Virus record (IMG/VR): IMGVR_UViG_3300042389_000481
Location: 1-46,339 of that record
DNA from: a virus
Strand: one strand, 5' to 3'
DNA length: 46,339 bases
Below the pieces are notes generated by a model, which was not told the origin of the DNA, ran no database searches, and saw nothing but the letters and a program-made list of their open reading frames with translations. A program made the position numbers and the translations under genes. Shown here piece by piece: positions 33,001 to 39,931 of this stretch; position 1 is the first letter of the stretch; every line of letters begins with the position of its first letter.

Positions 33001-33455
33001 TCGACGCAAAGAAGGCAATCGGCGACCTCGCCAAGACTGGGGCAATCCTGAACCCGAGGGCGCAGAAGGCAGTCATCACGGACCAGCAGAACCCCGCAAC
33101 AATTGCCCTGAAGGCGTTCGAGGCCAGCAAGCGTGTGGTGTTTGGGGTTCTCTCCACTGAGGCGCGCCTCGCCAACTCGCTCATCCGGTGGCAGAACGGG
33201 GTGCTTCAAGACCGCGCAGCCAGGGCGCTTCTCGACCCGGAGGAGTTCGGCCGACTGGTCCGCATCGGCCATCGCACGAATGCTGACATCGGTGCCGCAA
33301 CCGCCGCAGGTGTGGGGCTGTTCTCGGAAGCGATGCAGGACATCTTCGCTGACTTCGAGCCGGGCAAGGGGCGTGGGCGCGAGGATATCGCTCGCGGCGC
33401 GGGCTCTATGGCTCGCAACACGGGCTCATGGCTCTACAACCAAGTCACCAAATGA
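30012..33455 (+). CDS. Large internal virion/ejection protein
   Basis: This 1147-aa protein is the largest in the genome and occupies the position of a T7 gp16-like ejection protein. The N-terminus repeats NPFEGMEE and NPFAGMEE (residues about 4-22). Residues about 187-235 are Gly/Ala-rich and could insert in a membrane (AGTLIGARFGGAPGAVVGAG). The rest is a long helical protein (for example EKEDLLMRRLEAITG; NLQRQLAQLQQDV). No lytic transglycosylase motif is obvious. It begins with GTG two bases after the preceding stop. Confidence 0.72.
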   Translation: MAGPNPFEGMEERENPFAGMEEDGPAAASPPERKQVMGASGVGGTIMELRRLEAEAAARPPVGEATAQVIPGDAARGPRLSPFQPSPAGMAQALGIRVGEFPSRAGPGFFQDELAGYRQLYPEYEFEEVGSRLFPVTEEMRSAGVPRGLASTGPLAGKVVFRKRPEVGGIAEPWTTLSQPGTVTMGDIRSMAGSVPQTAGAIAGTLIGARFGGAPGAVVGAGLGGAAGELGRQEIGQQVFGAPNLAASARVWEATKSGVTEAAMAQLGNYADKAYRFFRSAGVPIQSIPTADFKRLQAELADIIGEDAAKLLTAGDVMASETPGAFLAAIEKKIAERGSAGGLDIASMFLKRQREKEDLLMRRLEAITGAQLPSATDAETAMRAVDERLALMGMPKTDEIANLQRQLAQLQQDVPALKDRAAIAKLDEIIRASGGVPRSEAATAEEVGRALSNVVGPVARQEVEQVGKIIHPDLAVGAEAKSAADKAFKRSVERAQDIMEEAKLYGGMAGEMVPEATIAALGRWATQIERDIIPALSATDRKVVESALAVLVDEKGKPKRSVSYDDLIATSSNLKAAIRSGFTKEWNVNLEMMSDLEEAIFQDTIKLLPRNLAEQLVDANTIYRSQKQAYRQAGLDKFLQRASGGADYLTNSAAAGRIFNNVDTSTALSRLLTKPEDQGTRDIIKGGLLWDLDQRFIDTKGNVNTNGLSRWIADNEVILRSWFTPEELTKIRNLETFTERRVGLGLKPGDTYDAWFGRFWDMPAERAQEAVAAIRRRLPKEDAEKLVGQVKSLANARLRRDYVTFNDEGEQTFRHAKFFTDLGNGRADWIARAIDPGFGTRLRDMATFLRQENTRFASDIQRLQQEIISAEKRLANDKAAAEAFNEVAKQQRAAFSFSAGSKPSDYARLADKILAEANNTSAKTIVSYLEQQAPELLPDFRRSMLAAFYRSVTKPSEAGVGAATGGRDAALNVEKLFDFANDPASMEFMQTILGRGIDAKKAIGDLAKTGAILNPRAQKAVITDQQNPATIALKAFEASKRVVFGVLSTEARLANSLIRWQNGVLQDRAARALLDPEEFGRLVRIGHRTNADIGAATAAGVGLFSEAMQDIFADFEPGKGRGREDIARGAGSMARNTGSWLYNQVTK

Positions 33456-33465
33456 GGAGAATGCG

Positions 33466-33630
33466 ATGAAGAAAATGTCAAAAGGCGAGAAGAAGGTCGA
33501 GAAGGTGATGGGGGAGTACAAGCGAGGCAGCTTGCACAGCGGCAAGGGCGGCTCAGCCGTCAAGAAGCGTGGGCAGGCCATCGCCATCGCCCTCTCGGAG
33601 GCCGGGATGGCCAAGAAGCGGAGGGCGTGA
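33466..33630 (+). CDS. DUF6496-type small protein
   Basis: This 54-aa basic protein shows KMSKGEKKVEKVMGEYKRGSLHSG and an ending AIAIALSEAGMAKK, matching the small DUF6496 family found in phages and bacteria. The function is unknown. A GAGGAG site lies upstream. Its stop overlaps the following start codon. Confidence 0.75.
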   Translation: MKKMSKGEKKVEKVMGEYKRGSLHSGKGGSAVKKRGQAIAIALSEAGMAKKRRA

Positions 33631-33815
33631 TGAGCGAGGGATACCGTCACGAACAGACCGAGTCGAAGGCCGAGAAGGCCCGCGAGTACGGGAGCAAGAA
33701 GTCGATGGGGGCCTGCAAGGTCAACTGTCAGTACCCGACTGGCACGATCCCCACGGCCAAGGTAAGCATGGGGGCGCAGAAGACGAACCCGGCGCGCCGG
33801 AACCGCAGCTACTGA
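33630..33815 (+). CDS. Small hypothetical protein
   Basis: This 61-aa protein begins at an ATG overlapping the previous stop (TGATGA). It contains TESKAEKAREYGSKKSM and a CKVNC pair of cysteines. It is basic and probably helical in its first half. No known family is recognised. The conserved-looking end NPARRNRSY recalls other small phage basic proteins. Confidence 0.55.
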   Translation: MSEGYRHEQTESKAEKAREYGSKKSMGACKVNCQYPTGTIPTAKVSMGAQKTNPARRNRSY

Positions 33816-33822
33816 GGGTGCA

Positions 33823-34713
33823 ATGACGGCACTGTCGAAGACGGCCCTGAAGACGCTCTGGAAGGCTTACTTCCAGCCAACCAGCGCAGACTTCAGCAAC
33901 CTCATCGACTCCTGGACCGACTACAAGGTTGGTCTTGAGACGCTTGGTCAGGCTGTCTCGGCAGGGTCCGTTGGCGTCCCGCAGTTCATCTCCACGACAA
34001 CCGTCCAGTTCCTTGCGGTTGGGGCGACTGGCTCAAGCCTGCTCGCCACAAACACGGCAGCCTCGGCTCAATCGGTCATAGGTTTGTCTGGATTTTCCCT
34101 CCCGGTCTCCGTCGCGAACGGGGGGACAGGGAGGGCCTCCCTTAGCGCGAACCATGTGGTGCTGGGGAACGGCACTGGGGCAGTCCAGCTAGTTGCGCCC
34201 GGCACGACCGGCAACGTGCTGACAAGCAACGGGACCACATGGTCGTCGAGCGCCCTCCCCACTCAGCGTGTCCTCCAGGTCGTCAACTCCCAATCGAACG
34301 CCCAGACCACAAGCGTCTCGGCAATCCCGTGGGACAATACGGTCCCGCAGAGTTCGGAGGGGACAGAGTTCCTCTCCATTTCGATCACCCCCGCAAACGT
34401 CAACAACAAGTTGCGGATCGACGTAACGGTCTACGGGTCCACAAGCTCCGGGAACATGACGGCAGCCCTGTTCCAAGACTCGGGAGCGAGCGCCATTGCA
34501 GCAGTTGGCCGGAATGCGATCAACACAGCGGGCGGCTTGTTCCCACTTTGCCTGACCTACTACATGACAGCCGGGACGATATCCTCAACGACCTTCCGTG
34601 TGCGCGCGGGGGTGGCATCGGGGACGTTCTACTTCAACCATGAGGTCAGCTTCGCCACCCTTTTCGGCGGCGCGCTTTACTCGTCAATCACCGTTACGGA
34701 GATTTCGGCATGA
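33823..34713 (+). CDS. Tail fibre/tail spike-type protein
   Basis: This 296-aa protein shares its N-terminal anchor (PTSADFSNLIDSW, residues 18-30) with the protein at 23403-24092. A typical fibre motif follows at about 95-145: VANGGTG, then LSANHVVLGNGTGAVQ and GNVLTSNGTTW, seen in many tail fibres. The C-terminal 140 residues form a beta domain ending in SSITVTEISA, a probable receptor-binding tip. It lies between small basic proteins and the lysis genes. Confidence 0.78.
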   Translation: MTALSKTALKTLWKAYFQPTSADFSNLIDSWTDYKVGLETLGQAVSAGSVGVPQFISTTTVQFLAVGATGSSLLATNTAASAQSVIGLSGFSLPVSVANGGTGRASLSANHVVLGNGTGAVQLVAPGTTGNVLTSNGTTWSSSALPTQRVLQVVNSQSNAQTTSVSAIPWDNTVPQSSEGTEFLSISITPANVNNKLRIDVTVYGSTSSGNMTAALFQDSGASAIAAVGRNAINTAGGLFPLCLTYYMTAGTISSTTFRVRAGVASGTFYFNHEVSFATLFGGALYSSITVTEISA

Positions 34714-34922
34714 CCGAGATTGACCCCCGCGAGTTCGGCCGCCTTGAGGCGGAGGTCAAATCCTTGTCGAAGAGCGTCGAGGAGATGTCTGGCGACCTCA
34801 AGGCTGTACGCAGCGCAATGGACGCTGCCGGTGGGGGCTGGAGGGTTCTTGTGGCGGTTGGTGGGCTCTCGGGGGCGATCACGGCACTGATCGTCAAGTG
34901 GCTGCCCATGATCCCCAAATAG
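34710..34922 (+). CDS. Small membrane protein, possible holin/haemolysin XhlA-type
   Basis: This 70-aa protein has an N-terminal coiled coil (FGRLEAEVKSLSKSVEEM) and one transmembrane segment (about 44-66, WRVLVAVGGLSGAITALIV). This layout matches XhlA-like or small accessory holins. It directly precedes the 3TM-type holin and GH108 lysin, so a role in lysis (holin, pinholin or regulator) is likely. Confidence 0.6.
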   Translation: MTEIDPREFGRLEAEVKSLSKSVEEMSGDLKAVRSAMDAAGGGWRVLVAVGGLSGAITALIVKWLPMIPK

Positions 34923-34930
34923 GAGGAACG

Positions 34931-35323
34931 ATGCCGTTCGGAGTTGGCGACGCAGTCGCTGCGGGGATCAAGGTCCTCGACAAGTTCATCCCTGACCCAT
35001 CGGAGCGGGCGAAGGCCGAAGCAGCCTTGCGCGCCGACCTCATGTCCATCGACAAAGCTCAGATCGATGTGAACAGGGCGGAGGCAGAGACGGGGTCCCT
35101 CTTCATCGGAGGATGGCGTCCGGGAATCGGCTGGGTCTGCGCCGCTGCCGTCGCCTACACCTACCTTGTGGTCCCGATTGCGGTGTGGATCGGGTTCCTG
35201 GTCGGCAAGCCCATCCCCAAGCCGCCAACGCTCGATGCAAACCTGTGGGAGTTGATGTTCGCGATGCTTGGCCTGGGCGGTCTCCGCACCATCGAGAAGC
35301 TCAAGGGCGTCGCGTCCAAGTGA
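34931..35323 (+). CDS. Holin of 3TM superfamily (GTA-type)
   Basis: This 130-aa protein resembles the GTA_holin_3TM family: an N-terminal region with amphipathic helices, GGWRPGIGWVCAAAVAYTY leading into a second membrane helix (LVVPIAVWIGFLVG), then ELMFAMLGLGGLRTIEKLKG at the C-terminus. The family is associated with release of gene transfer agents in Rhodobacter-type alphaproteobacteria. It would permeabilise the inner membrane so that the endolysin downstream can reach the wall. An AGGAGG site precedes the ATG. Confidence 0.85.
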   Translation: MPFGVGDAVAAGIKVLDKFIPDPSERAKAEAALRADLMSIDKAQIDVNRAEAETGSLFIGGWRPGIGWVCAAAVAYTYLVVPIAVWIGFLVGKPIPKPPTLDANLWELMFAMLGLGGLRTIEKLKGVASK

Positions 35324-35829
35324 TCTCGAACTGGCCTGCCGCGTTCTCCGCAGTCATCAAGCATGAGGGCGGATGGGTCCACCACAAGGACGATCCCGGC
35401 GGCATCACCAACCTCGGGGTTACGAGGCGGGTGTGGGAAGAGTGGACTGGGATGCCTGCAAGCGACCACAACATGCGGGGTCTGACCGTCGAGAAGGTCC
35501 TCCCGCTCTACCGGGCCAGGTACTGGTCTCCGATTGGGGGAGACGAGCTTCCGGGCGGTGTGGACTATGCGGTGTTCGACCTCGCCGTGAACTCTGGCGT
35601 CAGGCGGGCGTCCCTGATCCTGCAAGAGGTCTTGGGCGTCACAGCAGACGGCAGCATCGGCCCCAAAACGCTTCAGGCCACCAAGGGCGTTCCCCCTGGC
35701 AGCCTGATTGACTCGATCTGCGATAGGCGCATGGAGTTCCTGCGCTCCCTGCCTCACTTCGCGACCTTCGGGTACGGATGGACCCGTCGTGTCAGCGATG
35801 TGAGGCGGGAAGCCAAGAGGATGGCCTAG
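35320..35829 (+). CDS. Endolysin: GH108 N-acetylmuramidase
   Basis: This 169-aa protein shows the GH108 motif: HEGGW at residues 15-19 with the catalytic E16, DPGG at 25-28, and TNLGVT at 30-35. A C-terminal peptidoglycan-binding-type part contains LGVTADGSIGPKTLQ. It cuts the glycan backbone of peptidoglycan. The start is GTG overlapping the holin stop as GTGA. Its own stop (TAG at 35827-35829) shares bases with the stop of the opposite-strand gene. Confidence 0.9.
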   Translation: MISNWPAAFSAVIKHEGGWVHHKDDPGGITNLGVTRRVWEEWTGMPASDHNMRGLTVEKVLPLYRARYWSPIGGDELPGGVDYAVFDLAVNSGVRRASLILQEVLGVTADGSIGPKTLQATKGVPPGSLIDSICDRRMEFLRSLPHFATFGYGWTRRVSDVRREAKRMA

Positions 35830-36056
35830 GCGACCCTCCACACGCGGACCTGCGTCCCGGTCCTGTTGCGCCGCGTGAGGTACTTATGCCCATGCTTCTT
35901 CTGATAGTGATGGGCGCAGTTCCGCATCGATGCCGCCTTGGAGACAGGGACTGCGAACGAGTCCCCGATCTGCATGGAGTTGAAGGGGTAGGTCAGCCGG
36001 GACTTGCCGACCGTGGGGATGGGGACGTCGGTTTCGATCTTCGGGATTCCGGTCAT
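35826..36056 (-). CDS. DUF7303-type small protein
   Basis: This 76-aa protein, the last in the leftward block, contains VGKSRLTYPFNSMQIGDSFAV and ends in GTQVRVWRVA. The pattern KYPFdxmxxGDSF followed by a C-terminal RVWRV is seen in a family of small phage proteins (DUF7303). Its function is unknown. It overlaps its upstream neighbour as ATGA. The longer in-frame start upstream is rejected because homology begins at this ATG. Confidence 0.7.
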   Translation of the reverse strand: MTGIPKIETDVPIPTVGKSRLTYPFNSMQIGDSFAVPVSKAASMRNCAHHYQKKHGHKYLTRRNRTGTQVRVWRVA

Positions 36057-36373
36057 ATCTTGCCTCTCGCGTTTGCGGAGAGGGTCTGCCATGCGTCGAT
36101 GACCCTCTCTCTCCATGCCCTTTCGTGGCGGAGCTTTTCGGCCACGATGAAGGCTCTCTTCTTCTCGTTCAGGGCCGCGACGTAGGGTGGCGACGCAAGC
36201 GCAGCCGCCTCCTTGTCTGCGGTCCTCTGGTAGTCGGACTTGAGGTACTCGGAGGCGTACACTGTCTTGAGCATGTCGGCCGCGAACTCGTAATCAGCAC
36301 GCGCCTCGGCAGCGGCAGCCCCCAGCACCTCAAGCCGTTCGAGGTGCCGCTCGATGTCCGCATCGCGGATCAA
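36053..36373 (-). CDS. Small helical protein of the recombination block
   Basis: This 106-aa protein is almost all helix, with RADYEFAADMLKTVYASEYL and a C-terminal EKLRHERAWRERVIDAWQT. Its start lies in an ATGA overlap with the SSB-tail protein. It is transcribed with the exonuclease/ERF set, so it may be an accessory of recombination or replication. No catalytic motif is visible. Confidence 0.6.
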   Translation of the reverse strand: MIRDADIERHLERLEVLGAAAAEARADYEFAADMLKTVYASEYLKSDYQRTADKEAAALASPPYVAALNEKKRAFIVAEKLRHERAWRERVIDAWQTLSANARGKI

Positions 36374-36642
36374 AACGGCATCTCGTCATCGAGGTCGTCC
36401 CTGGCTCTCCCTTGCTGGGTCTTGCCCTGCGGGCGACCGCCGCCCTCCTGTTTCGGGCTCGGCTCCACAAGGCTTATCATCACCTTGCCGTCATCCGACC
36501 GATGGAGCGGCACGAAGTCGAGGAACAGGGTCCAGCCGTTGCCCGTCTTCGACTCGAATGCCGTCCCGACCTTCGTCCAGTAGGTCTTGCTCTTGTCCTT
36601 GTTCGGGATGCCGACGATGGCATCCAGGCGCTTTGCCGTCAT
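36370..36642 (-). CDS. Small protein with SSB-type C-terminal acidic tail
   Basis: This 90-aa protein has a beta-rich N-terminal part (DAIVGIPNKDKSKTYWTKVG; GNGWTLFLDFVPL) compatible with an OB-type or small beta fold, a Gly/Gln linker (about 66-80) and a C-terminus DDLDDEMPF. Bacterial SSB ends in DDDIPF, a tail that recruits replication and repair proteins. A phage ssDNA-binding function is therefore likely. It lies two genes after the ERF annealing protein. The length is half that of SSB. Confidence 0.6.
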   Translation of the reverse strand: MTAKRLDAIVGIPNKDKSKTYWTKVGTAFESKTGNGWTLFLDFVPLHRSDDGKVMISLVEPSPKQEGGGRPQGKTQQGRARDDLDDEMPF

Positions 36643-36989
36643 TTGCTGCCTCCTTTCTTCTTGCGGACCACCTCATCGACAACGTCCGTGTCGATGACAT
36701 CGATGGTCTTGTCCACCCAGTCGAGTTGCACCCCGACCTGCTTGTTGGGGTCCAGCCTCACCCCATGCGTCTTGAGGACGAAACCGAAGATCATGCCCCG
36801 CACATCCTCTTCGATGCTTTTCCGGCGCTCGGTGAGGCTCCTGATGATGACATGCAACTCATCGGATGCACTCTGCGCCGCGCGGATTGCGAGGAGGGAC
36901 GTCTCCGGCATCTCGGACATATCGAAGCGGCGACCCAGTTGGATCGCCGCCTCCGCCACCGCTTGGTGGATTTCGTCCTCATGCCTCAT
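36639..36989 (-). CDS. Hypothetical protein between ERF and SSB-tail genes
   Basis: This 116-aa protein is helical at first (DEIHQAVAEAAIQLGRRF; LHVIIRSLTERRKSIEEDVR) and beta-rich later (GVRLDPNKQVGVQLDWVDKT), with a basic tail (RKKKGGSK). It overlaps the ERF gene by 11 bases. No family is recognised. Its context suggests a recombination or replication accessory protein. Confidence 0.55.
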   Translation of the reverse strand: MRHEDEIHQAVAEAAIQLGRRFDMSEMPETSLLAIRAAQSASDELHVIIRSLTERRKSIEEDVRGMIFGFVLKTHGVRLDPNKQVGVQLDWVDKTIDVIDTDVVDEVVRKKKGGSK

Positions 36990-37623
36990 TGGCGAAGCTC
37001 CCCACAAGCCGGTCCTTGATCGCCATGATCTCCAGGTATCCGGCCTCGCTCGTCTTCTTGACGAGCAGGATCAGGTCCTTGCGCTTGAGCATGACCTCCG
37101 CAAGCTCTGTTGCGTCCTTCGCCGCTTGCATCTCTTCGCGCACCAGCTTGAATGCGGCGCGCGGGTCGCTTGAGGGGTCAGCCTTCGACGGCTTGTCCCG
37201 CATGGTCTGAAGGGTGTTGCCATCCGCCCCATTCGCGTCGTCGTCCTCCTCGGCCGCGAGCCCGAAGAACGACGCCACCTGATACCGGCGGGCGAACGTC
37301 ATCAGGCTCCCGAGTTCCTGCATCTTCCCCACCCGTCCAGAGTCAATGGGCATGCATGTGGAGATGTGCGCCCCAGACGCATGGAACAGGCGGAGGCACA
37401 TGACCATGCCGTCCTCGCGCCGCTCCAAAGTCTGGGTCATGGCGAGCCCGTTCTTCGCGAGCGGGACGCGCACGATGTCGAGGATGCTGTCGAGCGTCGC
37501 GTAGGCGAACTTGTAGCTGCCCTTGTCCGACTTGACCGTCACTTCGCGGTTCTTGATCGGGTTCGACATCTCGCCCTGCGCCTTGGCGAGCGCCCCGTAC
37601 AGGGCTCCCTGCTGGTCTTCCAT
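36979..37623 (-). CDS. erf: ERF-family single-strand annealing protein
   Basis: This 214-aa protein resembles the ERF superfamily: YKFAYATLDSILDIVR, LAKNGLAMTQT and MQELGSLMTFARRYQVASFFGL followed by an acidic AAEEDDDAN. ERF proteins anneal complementary single strands for phage recombination and circularisation. The second of two nearby ATG codons is chosen because a GGAGG lies seven bases upstream; the first is adjacent to the GGAGG and overlaps the exonuclease stop. It is paired with the exonuclease gene upstream. Confidence 0.85.
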   Translation of the reverse strand: MEDQQGALYGALAKAQGEMSNPIKNREVTVKSDKGSYKFAYATLDSILDIVRVPLAKNGLAMTQTLERREDGMVMCLRLFHASGAHISTCMPIDSGRVGKMQELGSLMTFARRYQVASFFGLAAEEDDDANGADGNTLQTMRDKPSKADPSSDPRAAFKLVREEMQAAKDATELAEVMLKRKDLILLVKKTSEAGYLEIMAIKDRLVGSFANEA

Positions 37624-37625
37624 GG

Positions 37626-38429
37626 TCATCCCTCCTGCGTGATGCGGAGCGCCCGACGCTTGTCGCGCGCGATCTTGATGCCGTGACCGGACGCGGATCG
37701 CACGTCGGACGCCACCATCTTCTTCAGCCTATCCGCCGCCTTGTCGAACAGCCCAGCGGCATTCTTGCATGCGATCCATTCGGCAGCCGCATCGGCCCAT
37801 TCGTTGCTGCCGGTCATGTCCAGCACCTTGCTGGCCTCCGGCGGCGCGACAATCTGCGGCTCTTCGGACGGGGGCAGGGTGAAGCACACGCACTCCCAGA
37901 AATCAGCCTCGGCCTTCACCAAGGCGGCGGCGTAATCGGCATTGAACTCGACTTCCTCATAGTCCCAGTCGTTGCCAATGATGACCGACAGGAACGCCTT
38001 GCGCGCACCCGTCACGATCATGTTGTGGTGGAGTTGTGGCTGGTACTTGGCCAGGGCCTCCTTCATCGAGGACCTTCCGTTGATGTGCTTGGCCTCCCAG
38101 ATCGCGGTCGAGCCATCCGGCATTGGGACCTCGCCATCGAGTGTGGCCCTCATCCATGACCGCTCCCGCGACACCCGCTTTTCGCCGCGAGCGATGACCG
38201 GAAGACCCGTCTTGTGGAAGAACCAGTCAGCGTTGAACGGTTCGGTGAAGAGGCCAAGCTGGACTCGGAACTCACCCGAGAGGTCCTCGGGCTCGGTCTG
38301 GCCGGTCTTCTCTTTCCAGAGCGCGAGAATCCGCCCGGGGTCCCCCGCCATGATGATGTTCGCGTCGCTGCCGCCGATGCCGTTCCGGCGCTCCGCGTGC
38401 CACTCCTTGCTCTTTGGTTCGGGCAACAT
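37626..38429 (-). CDS. YqaJ/lambda-type recombination exonuclease
   Basis: This 267-aa protein is a PD-(D/E)XK exonuclease. GIGGSDA at residues 17-23 and LGLFTEPFNADW near 59-69 lead to the core acid D98 in ATLDGE, E112 and K114 in IWEAKHI, and Q130 in YQPQLHH. It would resect 5-prime ends to make substrate for the ERF protein in the next gene. A GGAGGG site precedes the start. A promoter-like TTGACA lies upstream, at the stop of the previous gene. Confidence 0.9.
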   Translation of the reverse strand: MLPEPKSKEWHAERRNGIGGSDANIIMAGDPGRILALWKEKTGQTEPEDLSGEFRVQLGLFTEPFNADWFFHKTGLPVIARGEKRVSRERSWMRATLDGEVPMPDGSTAIWEAKHINGRSSMKEALAKYQPQLHHNMIVTGARKAFLSVIIGNDWDYEEVEFNADYAAALVKAEADFWECVCFTLPPSEEPQIVAPPEASKVLDMTGSNEWADAAAEWIACKNAAGLFDKAADRLKKMVASDVRSASGHGIKIARDKRRALRITQEG

Positions 38430-38449
38430 TGGTTCCCTCCTTTGGTTGC

Positions 38450-38485
38450 CGGTTTGATATTTAGTGATTGTGTGACTTATGTCAA
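38450..38485 (-). promoter_or_regulatory. Candidate promoter before the exonuclease gene
   Basis: On the minus strand a consensus TTGACA (38480-38485) is followed by an A/T-rich TAAATAT stretch 16 bases later. It lies in the only real gap (52 bp) of the leftward cluster below 41.7 kb. The -10 is a weak match. It would drive the recombination genes independently. Confidence 0.45.
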
Positions 38486-39105
38486 CGGAGAAATGACTGT
38501 CCTTGCTGGCGCATGACCGGAACGGTCCGCGCGCGGGTCTCCAGACGTTCCTTACCGTCGATCCAATGCTCCCGCCCGATGTTCAGGACCTCGGGCGCGG
38601 GAGGCCCGCCATTGACCTCGGCGCACGCGGCCTTCCACGCCCGCGCATCGAACCCCATGGAGCCAGCCGACATGCACCCCCAGAACTCAGACTCGGTGAC
38701 GTTCAGTCTGCGCGCGGCATCCGACAGGGACGCCTGATGGTGCGCCCGCGTCGCCACAAGTACGCGCCTCTTGATCTCCTGCGCCCTCATTGTCGCGGCG
38801 ATCACCCCGATGGCCTTCTCGTCTCGAACGTGCGGGCTCTCCGCTTCGTATGTGGACTTCGCCTCGACGTCCTCGTCAGCCCATCGCTGCTGGTTGATCC
38901 AGGTGGCCGCGTGCGCGATGTACTGCTGCTCGGTCCCGCGCTTGGCGGCGGCATACCGCTTGGCCCCCGCCACGATGTCGGCAGGGTCGATCTTGATCTT
39001 GGTGACCGCCTTGTCCCACGACCGCTTTGCGTCTGCCTTCGCGATCTTGCGTGGGTAGGCCAGCCAGAAGTCATCGAACGTCGGCTGTCCTGTCAGATCC
39101 GTCAT
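38482..39105 (-). CDS. Replisome-organiser/DnaT-like replication protein
   Basis: This 207-aa protein has the N-terminal pattern common to phage replication initiators and DnaT-like proteins: FDDFWLAYPRKIAKADAKRSW near residues 10-30, then a helical region and YIAHAATWINQQRW near 62-75. The C-terminal half contains a probable HTH (SLSDAARRLNVTESEFW). It would load the host replication machinery on the phage origin. A GGAGGG site precedes the ATG. It overlaps the winged-helix gene upstream by 35 bases. Confidence 0.68.
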   Translation of the reverse strand: MTDLTGQPTFDDFWLAYPRKIAKADAKRSWDKAVTKIKIDPADIVAGAKRYAAAKRGTEQQYIAHAATWINQQRWADEDVEAKSTYEAESPHVRDEKAIGVIAATMRAQEIKRRVLVATRAHHQASLSDAARRLNVTESEFWGCMSAGSMGFDARAWKAACAEVNGGPPAPEVLNIGREHWIDGKERLETRARTVPVMRQQGQSFLR

Positions 39106-39451
39106 TGGCTCCCTCCTTCATGTACTTCGTGAGGCACCACACGATGTGCCTCCGACCGCCATCGTAGACGCGCCTTTTGGTTGAGTCAACAATCTTACCG
39201 GCGTCAACAAGTTCGGATCTTCGTGTTCTGTATGTGGAGCCAGTGTGGTGGAAGTGCCGGTTCATCTCGACGTCGGTAAACCCATCGGGACCGGCGCTCT
39301 CCGCAAACGCCAGAACCTGGCGCTGTAGCTCGCTGGCACGGTCTGCCACGGATATCGCCGCTTCGTGCGACGTCTCGGGGTCAGTTTTGCGGGTGCGGGT
39401 CGCGGCCCACTCAAGAAGGTCACCGTTGCTGGTTTCTAGACCGGACTTCAC
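39071..39451 (-). CDS. Winged-helix protein
   Basis: This 126-aa protein begins at GTG, with GGGAGGTGG just upstream. It includes KTDPETSHEAAISVADR, then a winged-helix segment (GFTDVEMNRHFHHTGSTYRTRRSELVDAGKIVDS; key residues R and L of the recognition helix) and a wing-like RRHIVWCL. This layout is widespread in phage replication regions and may be DNA-binding. It overlaps genes on both sides. Confidence 0.68.
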   Translation of the reverse strand: MKSGLETSNGDLLEWAATRTRKTDPETSHEAAISVADRASELQRQVLAFAESAGPDGFTDVEMNRHFHHTGSTYRTRRSELVDAGKIVDSTKRRVYDGGRRHIVWCLTKYMKEGANDGSDRTADVR

Positions 39452-39710
39452 GTTCCACCTCCCTCGCCTCGATCTCCATGGGGTGCGCCCAGTAGCCGTG
39501 GCGGACGAGCCCTGCGGCGTACCGCCAAAGGAACCCGACCGCCCCATACCTCTTGATCTGCTCGATATGAACCTGCTCATGGGCAATGAGCCAATCTGGG
39601 GCTGGCCAATGGAGGTAATAGGCTGCGCGCCAGGGCATGGTGATCGCCTCGAAGCCGCTGGCGCGCAACCACCAGCGGATGACGAGTGGGGCCGGGCGGT
39701 GGCGGGTCAT
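39420..39710 (-). CDS. Small HExxH protein (zinc metallopeptidase-like)
   Basis: This 96-aa protein contains HEQVH at residues 44-48 within WLIAHEQVHIEQIKRYG, and a downstream acidic region (HPMEIEAREVE) that could supply the third zinc ligand. Its small size resembles short phage proteins with HExxH. Actual protease activity is unknown. The gene is in an ATGA-coupled series. Confidence 0.55.
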   Translation of the reverse strand: MTRHRPAPLVIRWWLRASGFEAITMPWRAAYYLHWPAPDWLIAHEQVHIEQIKRYGAVGFLWRYAAGLVRHGYWAHPMEIEAREVEREVRSRNQQR

Positions 39711-39931
39711 GCTTCCTCCACCGGATGCGTCCCCGGCTCGCGGAAATACTCGTCGATTTGGGCGCGCAGGCGGGCGTTTTCGGCGCGCAGCCGCTCGACC
39801 TCGGCCTGCAACAACTTAATCTCCCGCACGGAGTTTCGCATCGCCAACCCCACGCGCCAGACAGTTTCGAGCCTATCGTCGTATACCGCATCATGGCTCG
39901 TGCGGATCTCTGCGATCTTGTCCTCACTCAT
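39707..39931 (-). CDS. Small coiled-coil protein
   Basis: This 74-aa protein begins MSEDKIAEIRTSHD and includes a leucine-zipper-like coiled coil (IKLLQAEVERLRAENARLRAQI). It shares EDKIAEIR and AENARLRA with the 107-aa protein encoded at 40797-41120, so the two are paralogues. It overlaps upstream and downstream genes as ATGA. Confidence 0.65.
   Translation of the reverse strand: MSEDKIAEIRTSHDAVYDDRLETVWRVGLAMRNSVREIKLLQAEVERLRAENARLRAQIDEYFREPGTHPVEEA

Noticed and set aside
32016-33272. 418-codon minus-strand frame
   Set aside because: It is antisense to the large ejection protein; no motif or ribosome site.
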